Source of the DNA: Geofilum rhodophaeum
GTDB taxonomy: Bacteria > Bacteroidota > Bacteroidia > Bacteroidales > Marinilabiliaceae
DNA length: 64,000 bases
Direction of reading: 5' to 3'
Assembly (NCBI RefSeq): GCF_002210225.1
Contig: NZ_MWUJ01000010.1
Location: forward strand, 92,966 to 156,965
The position numbers were made by a program, and so were the translations under genes. Below are positions 8,311-17,963 of the stretch, piece after piece. How positions within the stretch are numbered: the first letter of the stretch is position 1; the number at the start of each line of letters is the position of its first letter. Below the pieces are notes generated by a model. It had not been told where the DNA came from and did not search any database. It saw nothing but the letters and a program-made list of their open reading frames with translations.

Positions 8311-10971
8311 ATGAAAAAGGGATTTTGGAAACAAAATGTTCGGCAAGCACTTTTATTGGGATTGCTGCTGGTTGGAAGTTTGTGGCTTGTTTCCTGTGAG
8401 GATGATTATATATACAACGACGAAGAGCCTACTTGGCTTGGTTCCAGTATTTATGATTATCTGGTTGAGCAGGATCGCTTCAGTATTTATCTTCAGTTGA
8501 TCGACGATGTTGGTTACGGTGAGGTGTTAAAGCATACTGGGAGTAAAACCCTGTTTGTTGCCGATGATGATGCTTTCTCAAGGTTTTTTGCTGATAATCA
8601 ATGGGGTGTGTCTCGTTACGAAGATCTTTCTTTAACTCAAAAGAAACTGATTCTGAACTATGGCATGGTTGACAATGCCTATTTGATGCAGACTTTTGCG
8701 AATTATAATGACGGAGCACTTCTCGAAGGACGTGCGTTTCGTAGAGCAACTGCATTATCGCCTTATGATAGTGTTTCTTTTGAAAACGGCTCCGTTTTTC
8801 CGAATACCCGCTGGTGGGAGGGTTTAAAGAATAAGGGTGCCTTTCTTTTAAAGGATTACACCTCCAAACCGATGGTCTATTTTTTGGACCGTCCTATGCG
8901 TAATGTGGGGATCAGCAATAATGATTTTAAACTCTTTACGGGTTCAGAGCGGCAGGATGGCGATGCGCATATATTTGGCAATCGAATTATAGAACGCGAT
9001 GTGGTTTGTAAAAACGGCTATGTGAACGTTTTGTCGGAAGTGTTGCTGCCTCCCCATAATATGGCCGAATATTTGCGTGAAAATAATTCAACCTCTCTCT
9101 TTTCTTCGCTTTTGGAACGATTCAGTGTTCCCCTTTATGTAGGAGATTTTCAGGAGGAATATCGTCAGATTAATCCTGGCTTTAATGACTCTCTGTTTGT
9201 GAAGGAGTATTTTGCCAGCCTGGGTGGGATTTCACAGTTTCCCGATAATGGTAATGCCGTCCCTGAGAATTTGCTTTTACCCTTTAACCCAGGTTGGAAT
9301 GCTTACCGTAGTGAATTTACTGCTATGCAGGGTGATATGGCTGCCATGTTGGTGCCTAATGACGCTGCAATGGAGAGCTTTCTTAACGACACAGATGAGG
9401 GCCGTGTGTTAAGGGACTATTTTGGTGACTGGGATGGGGTGCCTGACCATATTGTCATGAAGTTCCTGCAACGACACATGCGCACCTCCTTCATTAATTC
9501 GGTTCCTTCACGCTTTGATCGGATGACCGACAGCAACAATGATGATTTGCCCATAGAGCTGAGTCATATTGACAAGAGTTATATGGCTGTAAACGGCTTG
9601 GTATATGAAACCAATACTGTTTATCCGCCCAGCGATTACATTTCGGTTTATGCTCCGGTTTTATTTGGAGGCAATAGTACGACGCGAATCTTCGATTGGA
9701 TAGTGAGTAAACTCGATTATACCTTTTATCTGAATTCCCTCCAAAGCGAATACAGTTTCTTTGTTCCCACTGATGCCTTTTTCGAAGGCTACATCGATCC
9801 GGTTGCCTCAATTCACAAGGAGGGAAGTATTATGCAGAAGGGTGCTATTAAGTATCGCTACAATGAGACTTTTGCAAATGTTGAGGCTGTGGTCTACAAA
9901 TGGGATCCTGAGACCAATACTGTTGGAGATTCTTTGCGTACCATATCATATTCATCTCCCCGTGAGGTTAATGAACAGAATGATTTTATTTTAAATCGTT
10001 TGTGGGATTTATTGGAAAACCACATTGTGGTAGGCCCACTCCCCACCGATTCGGAATATGTGCTTACTAAAGGTGGTACCCTGCTGCGTGTTCGCAACCC
10101 AGACAGCCCCAATATGACCGTGCAAGGGATGGGTAATGCAGAACGTGGTGAGGAGGTTGGTGTTTCGCACATCTTTGAACAAGCCAATGGTAAGACCTAT
10201 CTTATCGACCGGCCCTTACAGTCCCCCCTTAACTCCGCTTATTCTGTTTTAAGTACCCGCCCCGAGTTCTCGGTGTTTTTTGATCTGATGAGCGGTTTTA
10301 CAGATGATTTACAAATGTTTGTTCTGCGGCCGAATAATGTAGGAATAGACCAAAACCTTCGCTTTGTGAACTCTTTTCATTACACCCTTTACGTGCCGAC
10401 CAATGCTGCACTCAACCAAGCTATTATGAATGGTGTTGTGCAGCCATGGGAATCCGGAATGGACTATCCCGGTGTTGTAGGAATTAACGATATGCCTGAA
10501 GAAACAGCCGAGGATATTGAAAATAAGGAAGCGGCAATTGAACATCTTGAGCGGTTTTTGAGGTATCATTTTCAGGATTATGCCCTTACAGTTGGTGGCA
10601 CTAGGGTGCCTGCCTTATACCAAACCTCAACCATTAAAACCGATGATGCCGTTTCCTTATTCGGAACAAGGAAAAATAAATATTATAAGCTGAGAGTTTC
10701 CGGGTCTGGTAATGATTTAACCATTGAAACTGAAAATGGGGATACCGCCAGAGTTTTGACCGATGGGGGGAGTTCTAACCTGGTTACCAGAGATTATATC
10801 TTTAATGTAGATTTTACTAATGGTAATCCTAACTTCTTTCTTACTATTACGGGTTCGGGTTCTGCAAATGCCCCCAACTACAATACCTCGCGAATTGTCA
10901 CCTCTTCCACCCTGGTAATTCATCAAATAGACAAAGTCTTGACTTTTGGTGGTGTCGACGGTGGTGAGTAG
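8311..10971 (+). CDS. FAS1 (fasciclin) domain lipoprotein, four-domain type
   Basis: I place the start at the ATG at 8311 rather than at 8287, because it directly precedes a lipoprotein signal (MKKGFWKQ... LWLVSC) with the lipobox cysteine followed by EDD. Acidic residues after the cysteine are typical of surface-exported Bacteroidota lipoproteins. The 886-residue protein contains about four FAS1-like segments, recognised by strings such as 'TLFVADDDAFSRFF', 'FFVPTDAFFEGYI' and 'YTLYVPTNAALNQAI' (FAS1 H1-type motifs). FAS1 domains mediate adhesion or ligand binding. The gene sits immediately upstream of susC, where a SusE/F-like glycan-binding lipoprotein might be expected, so a role in binding the locus substrate at the cell surface is a reasonable inference. 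Confidence 0.8.
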   Translation: MKKGFWKQNVRQALLLGLLLVGSLWLVSCEDDYIYNDEEPTWLGSSIYDYLVEQDRFSIYLQLIDDVGYGEVLKHTGSKTLFVADDDAFSRFFADNQWGVSRYEDLSLTQKKLILNYGMVDNAYLMQTFANYNDGALLEGRAFRRATALSPYDSVSFENGSVFPNTRWWEGLKNKGAFLLKDYTSKPMVYFLDRPMRNVGISNNDFKLFTGSERQDGDAHIFGNRIIERDVVCKNGYVNVLSEVLLPPHNMAEYLRENNSTSLFSSLLERFSVPLYVGDFQEEYRQINPGFNDSLFVKEYFASLGGISQFPDNGNAVPENLLLPFNPGWNAYRSEFTAMQGDMAAMLVPNDAAMESFLNDTDEGRVLRDYFGDWDGVPDHIVMKFLQRHMRTSFINSVPSRFDRMTDSNNDDLPIELSHIDKSYMAVNGLVYETNTVYPPSDYISVYAPVLFGGNSTTRIFDWIVSKLDYTFYLNSLQSEYSFFVPTDAFFEGYIDPVASIHKEGSIMQKGAIKYRYNETFANVEAVVYKWDPETNTVGDSLRTISYSSPREVNEQNDFILNRLWDLLENHIVVGPLPTDSEYVLTKGGTLLRVRNPDSPNMTVQGMGNAERGEEVGVSHIFEQANGKTYLIDRPLQSPLNSAYSVLSTRPEFSVFFDLMSGFTDDLQMFVLRPNNVGIDQNLRFVNSFHYTLYVPTNAALNQAIMNGVVQPWESGMDYPGVVGINDMPEETAEDIENKEAAIEHLERFLRYHFQDYALTVGGTRVPALYQTSTIKTDDAVSLFGTRKNKYYKLRVSGSGNDLTIETENGDTARVLTDGGSSNLVTRDYIFNVDFTNGNPNFFLTITGSGSANAPNYNTSRIVTSSTLVIHQIDKVLTFGGVDGGE

Positions 10972-11071
10972 TGTAGTAGTCATAGGTTTATTTAGAAAAA
11001 GACAGATGCGGCATGGTGTTTTGCACATATGCTTGTGATCGAGGACAAGGAATTAATAAAAACAATATCTG

Positions 11072-14000
11072 ATGAAAGTTAAAATAGGTATTATACTGCT
11101 CAGTTTTCTTTTGGTGCCTCTGTGGTTGTTGGGGCAGGCTGGTGGTTCAGATTTGATCATTCGGGGAACGGTGACGGGTTCACTCACAGGCGAAACCCTT
11201 ATTGGGGTTAATGTTATTGAAGTGGACGCTACCAAAAGGATTGTAGGAGCGACGGTTACCGACATCAACGGGCAATACGTGCTGCGGGTTAAGAATCCTG
11301 ATAATTCATTGGTTTATAGTTTTATAGGTTTTGTGACAAAACAGGAATCTATTGGCAGCCGTCGGCAGATTGATGTGGTGATGGAGGATGAGCTGCAACA
11401 GGTCGATGAGGTGGTCGTTACAGCAACCCGCATGCACAACGACGGGACCTTCGCCATTCCGCAACGTGAGGTTTCCACGGCCGTGCAAACCATCAGTACC
11501 AAGGAGTTTGAGGGGGTTCAAGTAACCTCCGTGGATGACGCTCTTCAGGGCCGGATTGCCGGTTTGGATATTGTGGGAAATTCAGGTGACCTGGGAAGTG
11601 GCACCAGCATGCGTATACGGGGGATTTCCTCGATTAACGGATCGAGTGAGCCGTTGATCGTATTAAACGGTATTCCTTATGAAGTTGAAATTGATCCTAA
11701 TTTTGATTTTGCCAGTGCCAATGAAGAGCAGTTTGCCAATATGTTGAGTATTAACCCCGACGATATTGAGGAAATTACGGTGTTGAAGGATGCTGCTTCC
11801 ACCGCTGTTTGGGGAGCTAAAGGGGCCAATGGGGTTTTAGTTATTAAAACCAAAAGGGGGGTTCGCGGGCCTACCCGTGTTCAATACTCTTATCGCATGA
11901 CTCGTGCCGTTCAGCCTCAGGGCGTGGAAATGTTGAATGGTGACGATTACACCATGTTAATGAAACAGGCCTATTTTAATAGTGAGCAAAACGAAACAGC
12001 TGCGAACATCCGTGAATTTATGTACGACCCCAATTTTGCAGAGTACGAAAATTTTAACAACAATACCAATTGGTTCGATGCCATAACGCAAACCGGCTTT
12101 TCGCATGATCATTATGTTACCCTTTCGGGTGGCGGTGAGCGGGCTCGTTTTCGGGTTTCCGGAGGGTATTTGGGGCAAACGGGCACAATTATTGGTCAAA
12201 AAATGGATCGTTTTACCACTCGTTCCTATCTCGAGTATTCGGTCTCGGATCGTATCCGTTTCATTAGTGAATTCTCCTATACTTACTCGGAGAATGCGCG
12301 AAATTACGATCAGATTCCTGACCCTGACAACAATAAAAGGAAATTGAATTTGTTGGAAATGGCTTATCGGAAAATGCCCAACGTCAGTATTTACCAACAA
12401 GATGCCCTTGGCCGGGAAAGCGACGTTTATTATAATATTCAACGGGATTCGGAATTGCATAATTCTCAGAAATTTATGCCCAACCCTGTAGGGGTAGCCA
12501 ATTTAGCAACCAACAGTCATGAGAATTATAGGATTTTGCCCACCTTTCGTTTGCAGTATGACCTGGTGGATCCCTATCAATCCACCTTGCGATACAACAT
12601 TTATGTGAGCTTTGATGTGAACAATAACAAGATACATCGTTTTTTGCCGAAAGAAGCCACCAATAACTTTTGGAATGCCGATGGGGTTAATGGTGCTGAG
12701 ACGGCCGATTCTGAGAGTGTAACAGTAATGATGGATAACAACATCACCTGGCAGCCCAAATTAAGTAATCCCGATCACAGTGTTATGTTGTACGGTTCCT
12801 TTCAAACCCGTACTGGCAATAGTTCGAGTCAGGGCTACGGAACCACCAACCTTCCATCCAATCTTATCACCAACCCGGGTAGTGAAGGTTTTATAAGTGG
12901 TATGGGAACCAGTCGCTCGGCTTATCGATCTAATGCTTTATTGGCTCGTGGGCATTATTCTTATTTGTCACGTTATATCCTGGGGTTCACTGTACGGCGT
13001 GACGGCAGTACTCAATTTGGTGATGACAGGAAATTTGGTACTTTTCCCGGAGTTTCGGCCAAGTGGATTATTTCCGATGAAGCCTTTATGGACAATACAA
13101 GCCATTGGTTGAGCATGTTGGCCATACGCCCAAGCTGGGGTATCAGTGGAAACCAGCCCGGCCAGGAGTATCTGCACTTCAGTCGTTATTCTTCCTACGG
13201 CAGTTATGCCGGGATGCCTGCTACCCGTCCCACAACCTTGCGTTTGGCCGATTTGAGATGGGAGAAAACTGAATCCTGGAACTACGGACTGGATCTTGGT
13301 TTGTTTGATGATCGGTATATGTTCGATATAAACTTTTATAACCGCAGAACCGAAGACTTGTTGTTTAAGAATCTGGGGCTTCCGGCTTCTTCCGGGTATT
13401 CAGGTGTGGCCTGGCAAAATGTTGGTACTATGGACAACAATGGCTGGGAGTTTAATTTTTATACGGTAAATGCCATTCGCAGCAGCGATTTTTCACTCGA
13501 CTTTAATTTCAATTTGAGTAACTATGTCAATACCATTGTTGAGTTGCGCGACGATGTGCTGCGCAGCCACAATGGAGATTACAACTTTGATAACGGAAGT
13601 TATCTTTCGCGGATTCAGGAGGGGAACTCTTACGGATCCATTTATGGGTTCCGCTACAAGGGCGTTTATCAGTACGATGGATATATTCCCGGTGTCCAGG
13701 AAAATGCCCCGGTTGCCCGCGATGCAGATGGTAATGTATTTGTTGATGAATATGGAGAGCCTTTGCCCATGGTTTTTGCTTACAATCGTACTAATGAGTA
13801 TGAGTTTCGCGGAGGTGATGCCATTTATGAGGACATTAATAGTGATGGCAGTATTGATGAGTTGGATATTGTTTATTTGGGTAACTCCAACCCCAAGGTT
13901 AATGGTGGATTTGGGTTAACCCTCAGATACAAACGGCTGGCAATAGTTCCATTTTTTAATTTCCGTTATGGAAATAAAATTGTTAATGCAGCCCGAATGT

Positions 14001-14380
14001 ATGCAGAAAATATGCATTCGAACAACAACCAGAGTGTGGCGGTAAACTGGCGCTGGCGCAAAGACGGTGATGTTACCGACATCCCTCGTGCCCTGTTTCA
14101 ACATGGCTACAACTGGTTGGGCAGCGACCGATACGTCGAGGATGGAACCTTCATGCGTATGAAATATTTAACGGTCAGCTATTCGGTAGCTCCGGATATC
14201 CTCAAGCGCTATAATATGAAACAGTTGAGCCTGTATATGACGTTTAATAACCTGTTTACCTTAACAAAATACACAGGGGTAGATCCCGAGGTGGGCTACG
14301 GAAGTTTCAGTGTCAGTACCGACAACAATCGGACTCCCCGATCACGTGATTTTACTTTTGGTTTAACGGTTGGTTTTTAA
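11072..14380 (+). CDS. SusC/RagA-family TonB-dependent outer membrane transporter
   Basis: A 1102-residue protein with a signal peptide (…VPLWLLGQ), then a carboxypeptidase-like regulatory domain ('IRGTVTGSLTGETLIGVNV', about 28-110). A TonB-box region 'QQVDEVVVTATRM' follows, then the plug domain ('RIRGISSINGSSEPLIVLNG' and the SusC signature 'ITVLKDAASTAVWGAKGANGV') and a 22-strand barrel ending in 'RDFTFGLTVGF' with the terminal phenylalanine. Length and order match the family. It imports oligosaccharides across the outer membrane with energy from TonB-ExbBD. The partner SusD gene begins 13 bases downstream, so the two are surely co-transcribed. Confidence 0.95.
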   Translation: MKVKIGIILLSFLLVPLWLLGQAGGSDLIIRGTVTGSLTGETLIGVNVIEVDATKRIVGATVTDINGQYVLRVKNPDNSLVYSFIGFVTKQESIGSRRQIDVVMEDELQQVDEVVVTATRMHNDGTFAIPQREVSTAVQTISTKEFEGVQVTSVDDALQGRIAGLDIVGNSGDLGSGTSMRIRGISSINGSSEPLIVLNGIPYEVEIDPNFDFASANEEQFANMLSINPDDIEEITVLKDAASTAVWGAKGANGVLVIKTKRGVRGPTRVQYSYRMTRAVQPQGVEMLNGDDYTMLMKQAYFNSEQNETAANIREFMYDPNFAEYENFNNNTNWFDAITQTGFSHDHYVTLSGGGERARFRVSGGYLGQTGTIIGQKMDRFTTRSYLEYSVSDRIRFISEFSYTYSENARNYDQIPDPDNNKRKLNLLEMAYRKMPNVSIYQQDALGRESDVYYNIQRDSELHNSQKFMPNPVGVANLATNSHENYRILPTFRLQYDLVDPYQSTLRYNIYVSFDVNNNKIHRFLPKEATNNFWNADGVNGAETADSESVTVMMDNNITWQPKLSNPDHSVMLYGSFQTRTGNSSSQGYGTTNLPSNLITNPGSEGFISGMGTSRSAYRSNALLARGHYSYLSRYILGFTVRRDGSTQFGDDRKFGTFPGVSAKWIISDEAFMDNTSHWLSMLAIRPSWGISGNQPGQEYLHFSRYSSYGSYAGMPATRPTTLRLADLRWEKTESWNYGLDLGLFDDRYMFDINFYNRRTEDLLFKNLGLPASSGYSGVAWQNVGTMDNNGWEFNFYTVNAIRSSDFSLDFNFNLSNYVNTIVELRDDVLRSHNGDYNFDNGSYLSRIQEGNSYGSIYGFRYKGVYQYDGYIPGVQENAPVARDADGNVFVDEYGEPLPMVFAYNRTNEYEFRGGDAIYEDINSDGSIDELDIVYLGNSNPKVNGGFGLTLRYKRLAIVPFFNFRYGNKIVNAARMYAENMHSNNNQSVAVNWRWRKDGDVTDIPRALFQHGYNWLGSDRYVEDGTFMRMKYLTVSYSVAPDILKRYNMKQLSLYMTFNNLFTLTKYTGVDPEVGYGSFSVSTDNNRTPRSRDFTFGLTVGF

Positions 14381-14393
14381 AATTTGAAGGACT

Positions 14394-15947
14394 ATGAAGA
14401 AGCTATTGTTTATATTATTTCTGTTGCCGGGCTTGATGATTTTCTCAGGCTGCAGCGATTGGCTGGATTTGCGACCCGAAAGTGAAATTGTACTGGAGGA
14501 TTACTGGCAGGATGAAAACGATGTAAATCAGGTGTTGGCTGGTTGTTATCGGGCAATGACCGAAGACGGGTATATGGAACGCATACTGGTTTGGGGCGAA
14601 GTGCGCTCCGATAATGTGGTGTCCAATACGGCAGGAGCTCCTTACGAAATGTTTCGCCTGATTAATGGCGAGATTACTGTTAATAATGCTTTTTCCAAAT
14701 GGGGAAGTATGTACTCGGTGATTAATTATTGCAACACTTTGTTGTTGTATGGGCCGGAAGTCGTGGAAAAGGATGAAAATTTTAGTCAGGCCCAATTCAA
14801 TTCCATAAAAGCTGAGGTCCTGACCATCAGAGCACTTACTTACTTTTATCTGGTTAGGACTTTTGGAAAAGTGCCTTGGATTGAAACGGCCAGTGTGGAT
14901 GATAACCAGGATTATCAGGTTGCGGCATCTCCCGATGTTGTCATTCTGAATCGATTGTTGGAAGACCTTTCCTTTGCAGAAAAGAACAGTCGCGATCGAT
15001 TCGAGAACGATGAGTTGACCAAAGGGCGAATAACCCGGTCGGCTGTACGGGCTTTAATGGCAGATATCTATTTGTGGCTGGAAGACTATGAGAATGCGGT
15101 GAAGTACTGTGATCTTGTATTGACTAATGAGGACCTGGAGTTGGTCCCCGGGGAGGAATTGATTCGGGAAGTCTTCTTTATGGGTAATTCCGTGGAGAGT
15201 ATCTTTGAATTGCAATTTGATCGTGATGTGCAAAACAACAACAGGGTAAACGAGTATCTGGGTTTTTATCAGGTGCCTAACGGGTTCTGGGCCTTTCCTA
15301 TGAATCTGATACAGGGAGAGGGAAATCCACTGCCACGTATTTTTGACCGTAAGGAGGGTACTGGTACCGAAAGCGCCAATGATTTTAGAAAAAAGGATTT
15401 TCTTTATCCTTTTACTTCGGAAAATTATAGTGCCTTCAAGTACAGTGGTGCTTTCCGGACTGAATCGGCAGATGGAAGCAGCAGTTCTTATGCTTTCGGT
15501 ACCCGTACGCCAAATTGGATTATTTATCGCTTGGCCGACATTCTGCTTTTAAAAGCCGAAGCCTTGGTTGAGCTTGATCGCCTGGCCGAAGCGCTTACTC
15601 TTGTAAATCAGGTTTATGGCCGCATGAATTATGAAGATAATGCACTTCTGGAGCTGAGTAATTATTCAACAAAAGAACGCATGCGCGAACTCGTTTTACG
15701 AGAGCGACAAAGGGAATTGATGTTTGAAGGTAAAAGATGGTTCGATTTGGTAAGGTACGGCCGCAGACTTGATGATGCAGGGGCTGTAGCAGCCAAGGTG
15801 GCTATGAAATTTTCCGGTGGAACCAGTCTCACCTGGCAGGTTCAGGATGCCTTGTATTTGCCCATACACATCGACGAACTGAACTCCAATCAGGAATTGG
15901 AGCAAAACCCCTTTTATGATATCGAAAGTGAAACAATCAATAAGTAA
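14394..15947 (+). CDS. SusD/RagB-family glycan-binding lipoprotein
   Basis: A 517-residue lipoprotein with lipobox 'IFSGC' followed by SDWLD, an acidic surface-export-type signal. The N-terminal SusD-like segment ('LDLRPESEIVLEDYWQDEND') and the C-terminal RagB/SusD segment ('RELVLRERQRELMFEGKRWFDLVRYGR') are both complete. The protein forms the lid of the SusC barrel encoded 13 bases upstream and binds the glycan at the surface. Its 3' end overlaps a possible early start of the next gene, although I place that start after the stop codon. Confidence 0.95.
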   Translation: MKKLLFILFLLPGLMIFSGCSDWLDLRPESEIVLEDYWQDENDVNQVLAGCYRAMTEDGYMERILVWGEVRSDNVVSNTAGAPYEMFRLINGEITVNNAFSKWGSMYSVINYCNTLLLYGPEVVEKDENFSQAQFNSIKAEVLTIRALTYFYLVRTFGKVPWIETASVDDNQDYQVAASPDVVILNRLLEDLSFAEKNSRDRFENDELTKGRITRSAVRALMADIYLWLEDYENAVKYCDLVLTNEDLELVPGEELIREVFFMGNSVESIFELQFDRDVQNNNRVNEYLGFYQVPNGFWAFPMNLIQGEGNPLPRIFDRKEGTGTESANDFRKKDFLYPFTSENYSAFKYSGAFRTESADGSSSSYAFGTRTPNWIIYRLADILLLKAEALVELDRLAEALTLVNQVYGRMNYEDNALLELSNYSTKERMRELVLRERQRELMFEGKRWFDLVRYGRRLDDAGAVAAKVAMKFSGGTSLTWQVQDALYLPIHIDELNSNQELEQNPFYDIESETINK

Positions 15948-15951
15948 ATAT

Positions 15952-17919
15952 ATGGCGATGGATGCAGTGTTTAAAGCTAGAAACTCGTTTGCAGGTCAAT
16001 GGATGCGACTCATGCAAATGTTGATTGTTGCCGGGGTACTCTTTTTGGGTTCCTGCAACAGCGACGATATAGGCGGAAATTACTATACTTTTTCGGGAGA
16101 AACAGTAGGCGCCTATATTCGCAGTAACCCCGAATATTCTGAATTTACACGTATATTGGACACCACCAAGGTTATGGGGCTGTTAAATGCTTATGGACAG
16201 TATACTTGTTTTGTGCCCACCAATGAGGCGCTGCGTGCTTATTATGCCGCTAAGGGGAAGGAATCGCTTGCTGATTTCACCGTTGACTCATTGCGCATTA
16301 TGGCCTATAACCATTTGATCAAAGATTTTCTGGTTTCAACCGAGTCCTTTAGAGAGGGGATGCTTTCTAATTTGTCGATGAATGGAAGGAACATCAGTGT
16401 GGCTTTTGATTCGGATGAGTTGGGACGTAATGTTTTTTTGATTAACGGCGCTCTTGTTCAGCGTGGCGATATTGAATTGCACAACGGAATGGTACATATT
16501 CTGGAAGGCGTAATCTCTCCCACAGATAATACAGTGCCCGATGTTATCGCTGAAATTCCTGAGTTTAGTTTGTTTAGTCAAGCCTTAACCGAAACAGGCT
16601 TGTATGCACTGATGCTGGATATTGAGGATACCGATTATGAGTTGCCTGTTGAATTAATCGAAGATCATGCCGATAAGGATGGCGGACAGGGAGGGGTCAT
16701 TAAGCGTGTGCCCCGGCAACGGAAATACGGATTTACCGCACTGGTGCCCAGTAATTCTGTTTTGGCACAAAATGATATTACTGATTTGGCATCAATGAAA
16801 AACTTTGCCCGCCAGGTGTATGATGCAATGTATCCTGAGGATGCTGATGTTGAGGATATTACCGATCGTCGCAACAGTCTGAATCGTTTTGTCGCCTATC
16901 ACTTGTTGGATCGCACCATTCCTCAGCAATATTTTATTGAAGCCTACGATAATACCGGATTTAAAATCGGAACCAGCCATTCTGTCAAGAGTTTCGACAT
17001 GTCCGAGTATTTGGAGACCTTAGCACCCAATGCTTTAATGGAAGTAAAAGTGATTAGAAGTACCAATGAATACAATGTGTTTAATCAATTGCCCAACGGT
17101 AAAGCGGTAAGATTAGATGGGACTTTTGTGGATATGGATGCGGTGAACGGTATTGTTCATGGTATTGATGGCGTGTTGGTCTATTCTCAAGAGGTGGTAG
17201 ATATGCTAACCAGCAAACGTATAAGGATGGATGCAGCCAGTTTTTTCAGAGAGCTGCGCAACAACGATATGCGGGTTGGTAAACGTTATACCGAGCTGGA
17301 TTCGATAAATTATCCCAGAGAGAGTTATTATTTTCCGCCTAATTATATGGAGCGACTCTGGACCTCTGAAGGTACGCAGTTTACTTATTTGACAGCCGAT
17401 GATCGTTTTCTGGATTATCAGGGTGACGAAATTTGGTTGGTTGGTTTGTACCATTTCAAGATTGAAACTCCACCGATTCCAGCAGGCACTTACGAAATTC
17501 GTTTCGGTTACCAGCCGACACCTTTCCGAGGAGCGGCTCAAATGTATTGGGATGGACTGCCAGTAGGTATTCCTTTGGATTTGCGCCTAGACGGTTCGAG
17601 CGGAAAAGTTGGTTATGAGGCCCCTGGAGATAATCCTACAGATCCGGATGGTTTTGATAACGATCGCATGATGCGAAACAGGGGGTACATGAAAGCACCG
17701 GCTAGTTTTAAGGTGCTTAACCCTGAGTGGTACGGTGGAGGAGCGTTAGAAAGCGCCCGCAAGAGTCCGGCTGCTTTGCGAAAGATTTTAGGGATTTTCA
17801 CTTTCGAAGAAGATGGCCGCCATGTTTTTGAGGTTCGTGCTGCACGTGAAGGTGAGTTTATGCTCGATTATCTGGAGTTTATGCCCATTGAGTTGATTGA
17901 ATTTGAAGGCATCGATTAG
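15952..17919 (+). CDS. FAS1-domain lipoprotein with C-terminal beta domain
   Basis: The frame is open from 15916, but that start would overlap susD by 32 bases. The ATG at 15952, four bases after the susD stop, or the ATG at 16003 just before the hydrophobic stretch, are more plausible; I use 15952. The lipobox is 'VLFLGSC' followed by NSDD. The first FAS1 domain carries 'GQYTCFVPTNEALRAYY' and 'NGMVHILEGVISP'; a second covers about residues 180-425 ('YGFTALVPSNSVLAQNDI'). The remaining C-terminal about 200 residues ('YEIRFGYQPTPFRGAAQMYW') look like a beta-sandwich ligand module. Its position directly after susD is that of a SusE/F-type accessory binding lipoprotein; that function is inferred. 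Confidence 0.8.
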   Translation: MAMDAVFKARNSFAGQWMRLMQMLIVAGVLFLGSCNSDDIGGNYYTFSGETVGAYIRSNPEYSEFTRILDTTKVMGLLNAYGQYTCFVPTNEALRAYYAAKGKESLADFTVDSLRIMAYNHLIKDFLVSTESFREGMLSNLSMNGRNISVAFDSDELGRNVFLINGALVQRGDIELHNGMVHILEGVISPTDNTVPDVIAEIPEFSLFSQALTETGLYALMLDIEDTDYELPVELIEDHADKDGGQGGVIKRVPRQRKYGFTALVPSNSVLAQNDITDLASMKNFARQVYDAMYPEDADVEDITDRRNSLNRFVAYHLLDRTIPQQYFIEAYDNTGFKIGTSHSVKSFDMSEYLETLAPNALMEVKVIRSTNEYNVFNQLPNGKAVRLDGTFVDMDAVNGIVHGIDGVLVYSQEVVDMLTSKRIRMDAASFFRELRNNDMRVGKRYTELDSINYPRESYYFPPNYMERLWTSEGTQFTYLTADDRFLDYQGDEIWLVGLYHFKIETPPIPAGTYEIRFGYQPTPFRGAAQMYWDGLPVGIPLDLRLDGSSGKVGYEAPGDNPTDPDGFDNDRMMRNRGYMKAPASFKVLNPEWYGGGALESARKSPAALRKILGIFTFEEDGRHVFEVRAAREGEFMLDYLEFMPIELIEFEGID

Positions 17920-17963
17920 GACTTGAGTTGCCTTACAATATTAATTTTATAAAAGAAATATCC